Source: Bacillota bacterium (GTDB lineage: Bacteria; Bacillota; Clostridia; Lachnospirales; Cellulosilyticaceae). From it: a stretch of DNA of 6,640 nucleotides. Made by a program: the position numbers and the translations under genes. The notes beneath the pieces were generated by a model. It had not been told where the DNA came from and made no database searches. It saw nothing but the letters and a program-made list of their open reading frames with translations. The first letter of the stretch is position 1; every line of letters begins with the position of its first letter. This document shows positions 1 through 6,219 of this stretch, piece by piece. The stretch covers positions 1 to 6,640 of the forward strand of contig JAEYNQ010000237.1 in the NCBI GenBank assembly GCA_023412455.1, read 5' to 3'.

Positions 1-7
1 AGGAGAG
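1..7 (+). promoter_or_regulatory. Ribosome binding site of the recombinase
   Basis: AGGAGAG lies 7 nt before the ATG at 15 and fixes that start. The promoter for this gene must lie left of the window. Confidence 0.8.
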
Positions 8-14
8 TTTTTGC

Positions 15-1001
15 ATGTTTACAGAGTTTTTCTATCAAATTGAGGATTATTTAGTTTATTGTAAAACAAAAGGATTAGCAAGTAAAACAATTAAATCATA
101 TGAGCAGAGCTTAAGACTATTTGTTAAATACTGCGAAGATGAACACAAGATTGAGATGGCTCAAAAAGTCACGAAGAAAGTAATTGTAGAGTATTTAGCT
201 TATGTTAGGGATAGAGGGAAATATACAGTAGTAGCGGAAGAATTGAGCCGAAAAACCAATAATCCTCAAGTAAGAACCGATTTAGGAAAAAGGGTATCCG
301 TAACTACAGTAAATAATTACCTTAGAAATATCAAAGCTTTTTATACTTATTGCATGGATTTCCAGATTGTCAAAAAGAACCCAACAGATACATTAAAAGC
401 AATGCCAAATAAGAGAAAAGCTAGAGATTTCATTACAGATACACAGTTTAAAATGCTATTAAAGGTATTTAACCTGTCTGCCTATGTAGAATACCGAGAT
501 TATGTTATTACTAATTTATTAATGGATACAGGAATGAGAATTACCGAATGTCTTCTAATCAAGGTAGAAGATGTTGATCTTGCTAAGAGAGCCATTTATT
601 TGCCAGCAGAGAATACAAAAGGGAAAAAGAGCAGGATTGTGTACTTTTCAAACGAAATGAATTTATTATTGAAGAGATGGCTTAAATATAAAGATATTTA
701 CACAAATAGTGAGTATTTATTTACAACAGGAGAGGGAAGGCCTTTTAAAAATTCAGTTTTTGAAAAAAATTTTAAAAATTACTGCAAGAGAATAGATCTA
801 AATAATATATCCCCACATACATTAAGAAATAACTTTGCAAAAAGATTTTTGATGAATGGTGGTAATATATTTACATTAAGTCAGATATTAGGGCATAGCA
901 GTGTGACAGTAACAGAACAGGCATACCTAGATTTAACAGATGATGATATAAGACAAGGTTATCAAGAATTTAGTCCATTGGCTAAAATGAGACACAGATA
1001 A
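15..1001 (+). CDS. Tyrosine recombinase / phage-type integrase
   Basis: This 328-residue site-specific recombinase of the lambda Int/XerD superfamily would join and exchange DNA at att or res sites through a 3'-phosphotyrosine intermediate. The full catalytic set is visible: R175 (in GMRITE), a beta-hairpin lysine at K202 or K204 (TKGKK), H268 and R271 (HTLR), H294 (LGHSS) and nucleophile Y304. Residues about 4-125 are the helical SAM-like core-binding domain, with an extra loop at about 66-95 that I associate with integrases of Clostridia and Bacilli. The protein begins directly with this domain, so the separate N-terminal arm-binding domain of lambda Int is absent and the architecture is Xer-like. 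The ATG at 15 follows AGGAGAG at 1-7. It points the same way as the replication operon and is insulated from it by a terminator. Family assignment is secure; integrase versus resolvase role is not. Confidence 0.95.
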   Translation: MFTEFFYQIEDYLVYCKTKGLASKTIKSYEQSLRLFVKYCEDEHKIEMAQKVTKKVIVEYLAYVRDRGKYTVVAEELSRKTNNPQVRTDLGKRVSVTTVNNYLRNIKAFYTYCMDFQIVKKNPTDTLKAMPNKRKARDFITDTQFKMLLKVFNLSAYVEYRDYVITNLLMDTGMRITECLLIKVEDVDLAKRAIYLPAENTKGKKSRIVYFSNEMNLLLKRWLKYKDIYTNSEYLFTTGEGRPFKNSVFEKNFKNYCKRIDLNNISPHTLRNNFAKRFLMNGGNIFTLSQILGHSSVTVTEQAYLDLTDDDIRQGYQEFSPLAKMRHR

Positions 1002-1012
1002 TGAGAGCGATT

Positions 1013-1048
1013 AGAGTTATGCAAATGAGTGCATAGCTCTTTTATTTT
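1013..1048 (+). terminator. Intrinsic terminator after the recombinase gene
   Basis: The arms at 1013-1023 (AGAGTTATGCA) and 1030-1040 (TGCATAGCTCT) form an 11-bp stem with one G-U pair and a 6-nt loop. The run TTTATTTT follows. It sits 11 nt after the recombinase stop codon, so recombinase transcription should end here, leaving the downstream operon dependent on its own promoter. Confidence 0.88.
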
Positions 1049-1083
1049 ACCATTTTCCTTCCTTAACACTTTATTCACCAATT

Positions 1084-1160
1084 TGTCATAAAGTCCTCAT
1101 AATTGCCTTTAAATTACCTCACAAAGGCCTCATAAAACCCTTAAAAAGGCCTCATTCCTA
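1084..1160. repeat. Tandem array of seven 11-bp units (CCTcAtAAAnn)
   Basis: Seven contiguous 11-mers start at 1084, 1095, 1106, 1117, 1128, 1139 and 1150. They read TGTCATAAAGT, CCTCATAATTG, CCTTTAAATTA, CCTCACAAAGG, CCTCATAAAAC, CCTTAAAAAGG and CCTCATTCCTA. Six of the seven begin CCT and most carry an A-run at the same position, so the motif and short A-tracts recur once per helical turn. Weaker matches may extend left to about 1062 (units at 1062 and 1073). The array ends just before the likely promoter of the replication operon. Possible roles are cooperative protein binding (activator, repressor or replication initiator iterons) or intrinsic DNA curvature. The period is directly visible; the role is unknown. 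Confidence 0.8.
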
Positions 1161-1189
1161 TTTAAAAATTCACATCTATCATATCTCTT
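1154..1189 (+). promoter_or_regulatory. Candidate promoter of the replication operon
   Basis: TATCAT at 1177-1182 is a fair -10 hexamer. At 16-17 bp spacing the -35 position holds only TTCCTA/ATTCCT, a poor match to TTGACA, and it overlaps the last 11-bp repeat unit. A promoter with a weak -35 abutting a repeat array fits activator dependence, but this is inference. A start near 1189 would place a small hairpin with a GAAA loop (1189-1203, one bulged A) at the transcript 5' end. Confidence 0.3.
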
Positions 1190-1229
1190 GTAGCGAAAGC
1201 ACAGCAAACAAAATAAAAGGAGATGTGAA
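1169..1229. repeat. 9-bp perfect inverted repeat flanking the leader
   Basis: TTCACATCT (1169-1177) is the exact reverse complement of AGATGTGAA (1221-1229). The arm centres are 52 bp apart, about five helical turns. The left arm touches the candidate -10 hexamer, and the right arm overlaps the end of the ribosome binding site and stops 2 nt before the ATG at 1232. It could be a pair of operator half-sites for the small HTH protein encoded next. If transcription starts further upstream, it could instead be an RNA stem that hides the translation start. Confidence 0.45.
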
Positions 1230-1231
1230 AA

Positions 1232-1432
1232 ATGTTATGGAATTTAAAAGCTGAAATGGCAAGACGTTCAGTAAGATGCATTGATTTAGCTAACTTATTA
1301 GGAGTAAGACCTGCAACTATATCATTAAAGATAGGGTGTAAAAGTCAGTTTACCTTTGATGAAGCACAGAGTATTCAAAGAAACTATTTTCCTGATTTAG
1401 AGCTTGAATATTTATTTAAAGAAGGGAGATAG
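1232..1432 (+). CDS. Small Cro-like helix-turn-helix protein
   Basis: This 66-residue protein is almost entirely one XRE/Cro-type DNA-binding domain. The predicted helix-turn-helix spans about residues 17-34: IDLANLLGV as helix 2, then RPATISLKI as recognition helix. The FTFDEAQSI segment and the ending YFPDLELEYLF are typical of short phage XRE proteins. AAGGAG at 1217-1222 lies 9 nt before the ATG. It is the first gene of the replication operon and sits directly after the repeat array and inverted repeat, so self-regulation or control of early transcription is likely but inferred. It has no oligomerisation or cleavage domain like a CI repressor. The stop is 4 nt before the next ATG. Confidence 0.88.
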   Translation: MLWNLKAEMARRSVRCIDLANLLGVRPATISLKIGCKSQFTFDEAQSIQRNYFPDLELEYLFKEGR

Positions 1433-1436
1433 AGGA

Positions 1437-1640
1437 ATGAGTTATATTTTTAAGATACTATCAGAACATGCTGAACTGACAGGGAAAAATGTCATGCTAA
1501 ATTGGCAAATAGAGCAATATGAATCACTTATTAATGAACTAATAGCTTATTTATGCCAAGAGGATGTGATAGGAAAAAATTACGTTAATCGTTATCACAG
1601 CTTATTAAGGATAAGGAGAGGTAATAAAGATGGCAACTAA
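1437..1640 (+). CDS. Short conserved-looking phage protein, function unknown
   Basis: I do not recognise this 67-residue product. It appears soluble, helical and mildly amphipathic, starting MSYIFKILSEHAELTG and ending in a basic tail RIRRGNKDGN. No signal peptide, membrane segment, cysteine cluster or enzyme motif is visible. I chose the ATG at 1437 over an in-frame ATG at 1404 because AAGGGAG (1422-1428) is well spaced for it, while the upstream start would overlap the HTH gene by 29 nt and has no binding site. Its last 11 nt overlap the gam-like gene, whose ribosome binding site lies inside this reading frame, so translation of the two is probably coupled. Confidence 0.78.
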   Translation: MSYIFKILSEHAELTGKNVMLNWQIEQYESLINELIAYLCQEDVIGKNYVNRYHSLLRIRRGNKDGN

Positions 1641-2157
1641 ACAAGCAAACAACATTGATGAACAAACAATACAAATAAAAGTTGAAATGGATCAACTGAT
1701 AGAGAAGATTAAAGAGCTAGATGAAGCTATTTTAGAATTAAGTGAAATATTTAAGATGCGCATAGAACTTCTAAAAGAACAATATGAACAAAAGAAATAT
1801 GAACTAGAGCAGAAAAAAGATAAGCAACAAAGTTACCTTAGAGAACTCTTTGAGCAAGTACCACAGAATGAAACAAAGACACAACGTAAAGTGAAATTAT
1901 TAAGTGGTGATGTAGTGGTTAAGAAATCTAAATTAGATTTTCAAAAGGATGGTGATGAGCTTCTCAAATGGGCTAAAGCAAATAATAGAGAAGATTTGAT
2001 TAGCAGAAAAGAAACTTTAACCTTTAGATGGGCAGATTTTAAGAAAGATTTATTAACCACACCAAATGGGATTGTAGAGGTCGCAACAGGGGAGCTGTTG
2101 GACATTCCAGGCCTTGAGGTGATTGAGACAGAAGAGAAACTAGAAATTAAGTATTAG
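1630..2157 (+). CDS. Gam-family host-nuclease inhibitor (Mu Gam-like)
   Basis: This 175-residue protein has a long charged coiled coil at about residues 12-75, followed by a compact C-terminal domain at about 85-175. That order, with the pattern KVKLLSGDVVVKK, then DELLKWAKANN and a closing GLEVIETEEKLEIK, resembles the Mu Gam family. Family members are Ku-like dimers that bind double-stranded DNA ends and protect them from RecBCD-type exonucleases. The other family with a similar N-terminal coil is Siphovirus Gp157; I prefer Gam because of the C-terminal half. AAGGAGAGG at 1613-1621 sets the ATG at 1630. It is followed after 14 nt by the AAA ATPase gene, which suits a recombination and end-protection unit. 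Confidence 0.78.
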   Translation: MATKQANNIDEQTIQIKVEMDQLIEKIKELDEAILELSEIFKMRIELLKEQYEQKKYELEQKKDKQQSYLRELFEQVPQNETKTQRKVKLLSGDVVVKKSKLDFQKDGDELLKWAKANNREDLISRKETLTFRWADFKKDLLTTPNGIVEVATGELLDIPGLEVIETEEKLEIKY

Positions 2158-2171
2158 AGGAGGCGAGCCAT

Positions 2172-2810
2172 ATGGGAAAGGCAATCTGTATAATTGGAGA
2201 ATCAGGGGCAGGGAAAACCACATCTCTCAGAAATTTGAATCCTGAGGAGACCTACTTTATTGATGCTGATAAAAAAGGAAGTGCATGGAGAGGCTTTAGG
2301 CAGCAGTACAATGCTGAGAACAAAAATTATATTGCAACAGATGATCCAAATAAGATATTAGCCCTTATGAAAGGGATTAGTGAGAAAACACAGCTTAAGT
2401 ATATTGTGATTGATACTTTAAATGGCGTGATGGTTGGAGAAGAAATAAGACGTTCAAAAGAGAAAGGCTTTGATAAATGGGCAGATTTAGTGGTTTATAT
2501 TTATAGCATCTTAGATATTGTAAGTGAGCTAAGAGAAGATTTAACCATTATTTATACGGCTCATAGTGAAACCGAACGCACAGAAGATGGCTACATGTGG
2601 ACTAGGATGAAAACAACTGGTAAGAAGTTAAATAAATTGGTGCCTGAGTCTAAGTTTAATGTAGTACTACTTGCTAAATGTAAAGAAGGTAGATATATCT
2701 TTGAAACGCATAGCAGAAATTCAACAGCTAAGACACCCTTAGATGCCTTTGAAGAGGATGAAATAGAAAATGATATTGTGCCAGTATTAAAGGTATTAGA
2801 GGAATATTAA
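2172..2810 (+). CDS. Phage AAA / RecA-core ATPase, Sak4-like annealing protein
   Basis: This 212-residue ATPase matches the phage nucleotide-binding family often annotated AAA_24 or Sak4. Walker A is GESGAGKTT (residues 9-17, K15, T16). Walker B is YIVIDT (77-82, D81). A sensor-like strand IIYTAHSE lies at 126-133, and a conserved-looking FETHSRNS segment at about 177-184. Sak4 proteins are RecA-core single-strand annealing recombinases that work with an SSB, and a DUF669 protein with an SSB-like tail lies two genes on. AGGAGG at 2158-2163 precedes the ATG by 8 nt. The size is normal for the family. A general DNA-maintenance ATPase is the alternative; the specific recombinase role is inferred. 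Confidence 0.85.
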   Translation: MGKAICIIGESGAGKTTSLRNLNPEETYFIDADKKGSAWRGFRQQYNAENKNYIATDDPNKILALMKGISEKTQLKYIVIDTLNGVMVGEEIRRSKEKGFDKWADLVVYIYSILDIVSELREDLTIIYTAHSETERTEDGYMWTRMKTTGKKLNKLVPESKFNVVLLAKCKEGRYIFETHSRNSTAKTPLDAFEEDEIENDIVPVLKVLEEY

Positions 2811-2811
2811 A

Positions 2812-3336
2812 GTGTTTAAGTATACGGAAACAGAAATTAAAAATATTTTAAAAGAGGCTATTGTAGTGATTGATACAAGAGAGCAAAAGTGCGGTCATAT
2901 TACAGAGTACTTTGATAAGCATAAAATTAATTATTGCTATGAGAAGCTTGATTTTGGTGATTACACCATGAAAGTAAAGTGGCCAAATATAGAGAGATAT
3001 TTCTATTTGCAAAATAAATGTACCATTGAAAGAAAGGCTAATTTAAATGAACTAAGTGGCAATTTTACACAAGCTAGAGAACGCATAGAAAAGGAATTTT
3101 TAAGAGGTAAAGGTGCTATATATTTACTCATTGAAGAAGCATTGTATGAAGATATCCCTATGCATAATTACGATACCAAATACAATCCAAAAGCATTTAT
3201 GGCAACCCTTAAAGCCTTTGAAAGTAGATATGATTTGCATATTCATTATCAAAAGAATATTAATTTCAGTGGAGATTTTATATATAAGACATTAATTTAC
3301 AACTTAAGAGAATTACTAGTTAAAGGAGAAATATAA
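2812..3336 (+). CDS. ERCC4-domain nuclease (XPF/Hef-type fold)
   Basis: This 174-residue protein is a stand-alone ERCC4 nuclease domain of the kind phages use to cut branched or flapped DNA. Visible motifs are VIDTREQ (D21, R23, E24), DFGDY (D50) and IERK (E73, R74, K75). Sequences such as NELSGNFTQARERIEKEF and a YLLIEE strand follow, as in other phage members. The final acidic residue of the usual ERKxxxD motif appears as N79. There is no helix-hairpin-helix or helicase domain. The start is GTG at 2812, supported by AGAGGA at 2798-2803 inside the end of the previous gene; only 1 nt separates the two genes, so translation is probably coupled. Confidence 0.88.
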   Translation: MFKYTETEIKNILKEAIVVIDTREQKCGHITEYFDKHKINYCYEKLDFGDYTMKVKWPNIERYFYLQNKCTIERKANLNELSGNFTQARERIEKEFLRGKGAIYLLIEEALYEDIPMHNYDTKYNPKAFMATLKAFESRYDLHIHYQKNINFSGDFIYKTLIYNLRELLVKGEI

Positions 3337-3337
3337 A

Positions 3338-3895
3338 ATGAGAAAATGGAATGGTTATGAAACAACAGAAGTTATGGGAACAAAGAGAAAGCTACCCGCA
3401 GGTGGTTATGTATGTAAGGTTATAGAGGTAGAGGAAAAGGAATATGGATGGGGCTCAGTTTTAAATATCCTCTTTGATATAGCAGAAGGTGAATATAAAA
3501 ATTTCTATAAAGAGCAATATGAAAAGCAAACTAAGGATAAAAAGTGGAAAGGAGTATATCGTTTAAATGTGCCTAAAGATGATGGTAGTGAAAAGGATGA
3601 AAAGTTAAAAAAAGCCATTAAGACATTTATCTATCATATTGAAAGTAGCAATGAAGGTTATAAATGGGATTGGAATGAAGCAGCACTTAAAGGAAAGTTA
3701 TTTGGTGGTGTATTTGGTGAGAAAGAATATGAGGTAGATGGTAATAGTGGTTTTTATACAACTATTAGATACACAAGTCAGGTAAAAGGGATAGAGAATG
3801 TATCAGTACCAAAACAACAATTATTAAATAGGTCAGGTCAAAGTAGTTTTACTGCATCTACAGAATGGGGAGAGGATGATTCACTTCCATTTTAA
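3338..3895 (+). CDS. DUF669 protein, likely phage ssDNA-binding protein
   Basis: This 185-residue protein fits the DUF669 family found in phage replication modules. The N-terminal part (YETTEVMG...LPAGGYVCKVIEVE) and the central LFDIAEGEY...FYKEQYE pattern are characteristic. The last residues, WGEDDSLPF (177-185), closely resemble the acidic tip of bacterial SSB (DDDIPF), which recruits partner proteins. This supports a role as the element's single-strand-binding protein, likely serving the Sak4-like ATPase and the primase, though the role is inferred. AAAGGAG at 3322-3328 sets the ATG, 1 nt after the ERCC4 gene stop. The stop codon overlaps the ribosome binding region of the primase gene. 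Confidence 0.86.
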   Translation: MRKWNGYETTEVMGTKRKLPAGGYVCKVIEVEEKEYGWGSVLNILFDIAEGEYKNFYKEQYEKQTKDKKWKGVYRLNVPKDDGSEKDEKLKKAIKTFIYHIESSNEGYKWDWNEAALKGKLFGGVFGEKEYEVDGNSGFYTTIRYTSQVKGIENVSVPKQQLLNRSGQSSFTASTEWGEDDSLPF

Positions 3896-3908
3896 TGAGG
3901 AGGCAAGG

Positions 3909-4751
3909 ATGAACTACAACAATATACCAATAGAACTAAGGGAACTAAACAGGTGGGTGCTTTATAGGCTCACCTGGGATAGTAAAAGAGGCAAGCATGA
4001 CAAAAAGCCATTTAATGCCAGAACAGGAGGCTTTGCACAAAGTAATAATCCTAATACTTGGTGTGATTTTGAAACAGCTTTAGGTGTAGTAGATCTTTAT
4101 GATGGATTAGGTTTCATGCTAGGAGATGGCATCTTTGGAGTAGATATTGATGGGGTAGAGCTTAATGATCCAGTTGTTAGGGAAGTGTTAACTACTTTAA
4201 ATAGTTATGCAGAAATTTCACCTAGTGGGAAAGGGATTCATGTCATTTGTATTGGAAGTAAACCACAAGGTGCTTGTAGGAGAGGCAACTTTGAGTGCTA
4301 TGACAAAGGCAGGTTCTTTACAGTTACAGGAAAGATAATTGAGCCTTATAGAACCCTTAGAGATTGTACTGAGTCCATCAAACCCCTACATTTTAAGTAC
4401 TTGGCTAGGCAAGAAAAGACCATTTTAACCACACCTACCCATGGGGGAGGCGAGTCCTTGACTGATGGGGAAGTCATTGAGAAGGCGAGCAGCGGTAGTA
4501 AATTTAGCGACCTCTATTATTTTGGCTCTTTTTCAGGGGATGCTTCGAAAGATGACATGAGTTTAATTAACATTTTAATCTTTTGGACAGGTGGCAATGC
4601 ATCTCAAATAGATAGGATTTATAGAAGCAGTGCATTAATGAGGCCTAAATGGGATAGAAAACAAAGTGGCTCAACTTATGGGCAAGTAACTATTAATAAA
4701 TGTCTTAAGACATATAGAGGAAGTTTTTATAGAGGAGATTACTATAATTAG
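3909..4751 (+). CDS. Primase-polymerase (AEP superfamily, NrS-1/P4-like)
   Basis: This 280-residue protein would make primers or short DNA at the phage origin. Residues about 5-170 form the archaeo-eukaryotic primase fold: RWVLYR near the start, motif I GVDIDG (D79, D81), the SPSGKGIH motif (S104-H111) and FECYDKGRFFTVTG (128-141). Residues about 184-280 form a helix-bundle C-terminal domain with FSDLYYFG, SLINILIFWTGG, ALMRPKWD and TYGQVTI, as seen after many phage and plasmid primases. I start at ATG 3909, with GAGGAGG at 3897-3903. An in-frame ATG at 3876 would overlap the previous gene and lacks a binding site. The helicase partner is a separate gene 14 nt downstream, whereas P4-type proteins fuse the two. 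An internal start may exist at 4458. Confidence 0.9.
   Translation: MNYNNIPIELRELNRWVLYRLTWDSKRGKHDKKPFNARTGGFAQSNNPNTWCDFETALGVVDLYDGLGFMLGDGIFGVDIDGVELNDPVVREVLTTLNSYAEISPSGKGIHVICIGSKPQGACRRGNFECYDKGRFFTVTGKIIEPYRTLRDCTESIKPLHFKYLARQEKTILTTPTHGGGESLTDGEVIEKASSGSKFSDLYYFGSFSGDASKDDMSLINILIFWTGGNASQIDRIYRSSALMRPKWDRKQSGSTYGQVTINKCLKTYRGSFYRGDYYN
4443..4460 (+). promoter_or_regulatory. Possible internal ribosome binding site and TTG start
   Basis: GGAGG at 4446-4450 lies 7 nt before an in-frame TTG at 4458-4460 (residue L184). It falls in a locally GC-rich linker exactly where the catalytic fold ends and the helix-bundle domain begins. Use of this start would yield a free 97-residue C-terminal domain. 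The sequence match is real; use of the site is speculative. Confidence 0.3.
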
Positions 4752-4765
4752 AAAGGAAAGGCAGA

Positions 4766-6130
4766 ATGCAACAAATAGATTTTAGCGATGTACAGACTTA
4801 TGAATTTTTAAAGATTAGTAACGATGAAGAAAGAGCTCAGCGTTATGAGCAGACAAGGCAAGCAGCAATTCATCAGGAACAAGAAGAAACTTTTAATAGG
4901 ATGATAGCTTCATTTTTAGTCTACGAGTGTAGTAATAAGGGAAAGCCTTATAAAATATGGGAAAATCTAAATAAACTATATATCAATAAAAATATTATAC
5001 TCAAGTATAACGAGTTAAAGAGACAAATAGAAAGTAATACTAAATGGTATGTGTATGATGATTTTATCACACAGATTAATAGTATGTGTACGAGGACAGG
5101 TTTATATTTAACCAAAGATCATATATGGGGATTTACAGCTTATATAGCTAATCAAAAGGCTTATAATCCAGTAAAAAAATACCTGAAGAAAGCGTACAAG
5201 AAATTTAAGGCTACTAAAGGGGCAGATGAATTAAGAAAGTTACTTGATACAATCACCTATGCAGAACATTATTCTATTGAGGATAGATTATTTAATGAAA
5301 AGATGATTATTAAGTGGCTGATAAGTGGAGTAAAAATGGGCATGAATGATGGAAGTTTTAATGCTGAATTTACCATTGTATTTAAAGGAAAACAGGGAAT
5401 AGGCAAAACAAGATGGTTTAGGGCATTAATGCCTAAGGAGTTCTTAGTTGACTTTTTTAAGGATGGTGTACAGTTAGATTTATCAAGTAAAGATAGCGTG
5501 ATTCAAGCCACATCCTATTGGCTATGTGAATTAGGTGAGCTTGGCGGAACCATGAGAAAGTCAGACCGAGATGCTCTTAAAGCATGGCTTACATCTACTC
5601 ATGATGAATTTAGAATGCCGTATAGCAGAAAGGCTGAGAAGTTTCCACGTAGGACATTTTTTGCCTCTACAGTTAATGATCATGAATTTTTAAGGGATGA
5701 TACAGGAAACAGAAGGTTTATTGTTATTGATGTAGAAGCACTTAACCACACCCATAACATTGATGTCGACCTCTTATGGGGGCAGATAGTGGCAATGTAT
5801 CTAAAGGGCGAGAATACTCATCTTAATCAAGAAGAAATTAAACTAAATAATGATAGAAACAAAGTTTATTTTGTTAAGTCAGATGAACAACTTATTATTG
5901 AAGATATTTTGCCTCTTAATCAGCCTAAGGAGAAGTGGGGATATATTACAAGCACAGCTCTATGTAATTATTTAGAAGAAAAACATGGAAAGAAGCTAAG
6001 TCCACAGAGAGTTGGAAGAGCATTAACATCAATGGGATTTGAGCAGGAATTTACGAGATTGAAAAAAGAAAAAAATAAAAGCAGATATTACAAGTTGCCA
6101 TTTATTGAGGGATATAGCATTCCATTTTAA
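4766..6130 (+). CDS. VapE-family replicative helicase (virulence-associated E)
   Basis: This 454-residue protein matches the VapE family, superfamily 3-like AAA+ helicases that replace DnaB-type enzymes in many phages and islands. Residues about 50-180 are the family's helical N-terminal region. Walker A is GKQGIGKT (208-215, K214). Walker B-like WLCELGEL lies at 252-259, a sensor strand FFASTVND at 298-305, and LRDDTGNRRF (309-318) with probable arginine-finger residues R316/R317. Residues about 390-446 look like a winged-helix domain (WGYITSTALCNYLEEKHG...RVGRALTSMGF). AAAGGAAAGG at 4752-4761 precedes the ATG at 4766. It follows the primase directly, so the pair should act together at the origin. 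The protein ends in YSIPF without the acidic residues of an SSB tip. It is the last gene before a long non-coding stretch. Confidence 0.92.
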   Translation: MQQIDFSDVQTYEFLKISNDEERAQRYEQTRQAAIHQEQEETFNRMIASFLVYECSNKGKPYKIWENLNKLYINKNIILKYNELKRQIESNTKWYVYDDFITQINSMCTRTGLYLTKDHIWGFTAYIANQKAYNPVKKYLKKAYKKFKATKGADELRKLLDTITYAEHYSIEDRLFNEKMIIKWLISGVKMGMNDGSFNAEFTIVFKGKQGIGKTRWFRALMPKEFLVDFFKDGVQLDLSSKDSVIQATSYWLCELGELGGTMRKSDRDALKAWLTSTHDEFRMPYSRKAEKFPRRTFFASTVNDHEFLRDDTGNRRFIVIDVEALNHTHNIDVDLLWGQIVAMYLKGENTHLNQEEIKLNNDRNKVYFVKSDEQLIIEDILPLNQPKEKWGYITSTALCNYLEEKHGKKLSPQRVGRALTSMGFEQEFTRLKKEKNKSRYYKLPFIEGYSIPF

Positions 6131-6219
6131 AGTGGGACAAAAGGAACAATAAAGTACAGTAGAAAATTAGGTATGTGTACCTTGTCCTATCCTTTGATGG
6201 GTAGGGGATTGGGGATGTA

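Noticed and set aside
743..780. 11-bp direct repeat TTTTAAAAATT inside the recombinase gene
   Set aside because: Both copies encode in-frame FKN-type residues in AT-rich coding DNA 27 bp apart, which is explained by codon use.
1084..1160. CRISPR array
   Set aside because: The 11-bp units are contiguous with no unique spacers, and no cas genes are present.
1002..1231. tRNA-derived attachment site after the recombinase
   Set aside because: I looked for a tRNA 3' end (T-arm GTTCGA pattern) or an obvious core flanked by recombinase half-sites and found neither.
1404..1436. Upstream ATG extension of the second operon gene
   Set aside because: It would overlap the HTH gene by 29 nt without a ribosome binding site. 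The ATG at 1437 has a well-spaced AAGGGAG.
3113..3295. 60-codon + strand open frame inside the ERCC4 gene
   Set aside because: It is a shadow in another frame of a gene with clear nuclease motifs. Its composition is Ile/Lys-rich and it has no family resemblance.
3876..3908. Upstream ATG extension of the primase
   Set aside because: It lies inside the DUF669 coding end. GAGGAGG at 3897-3903 clearly serves the ATG at 3909, and the added residues do not match the family start.
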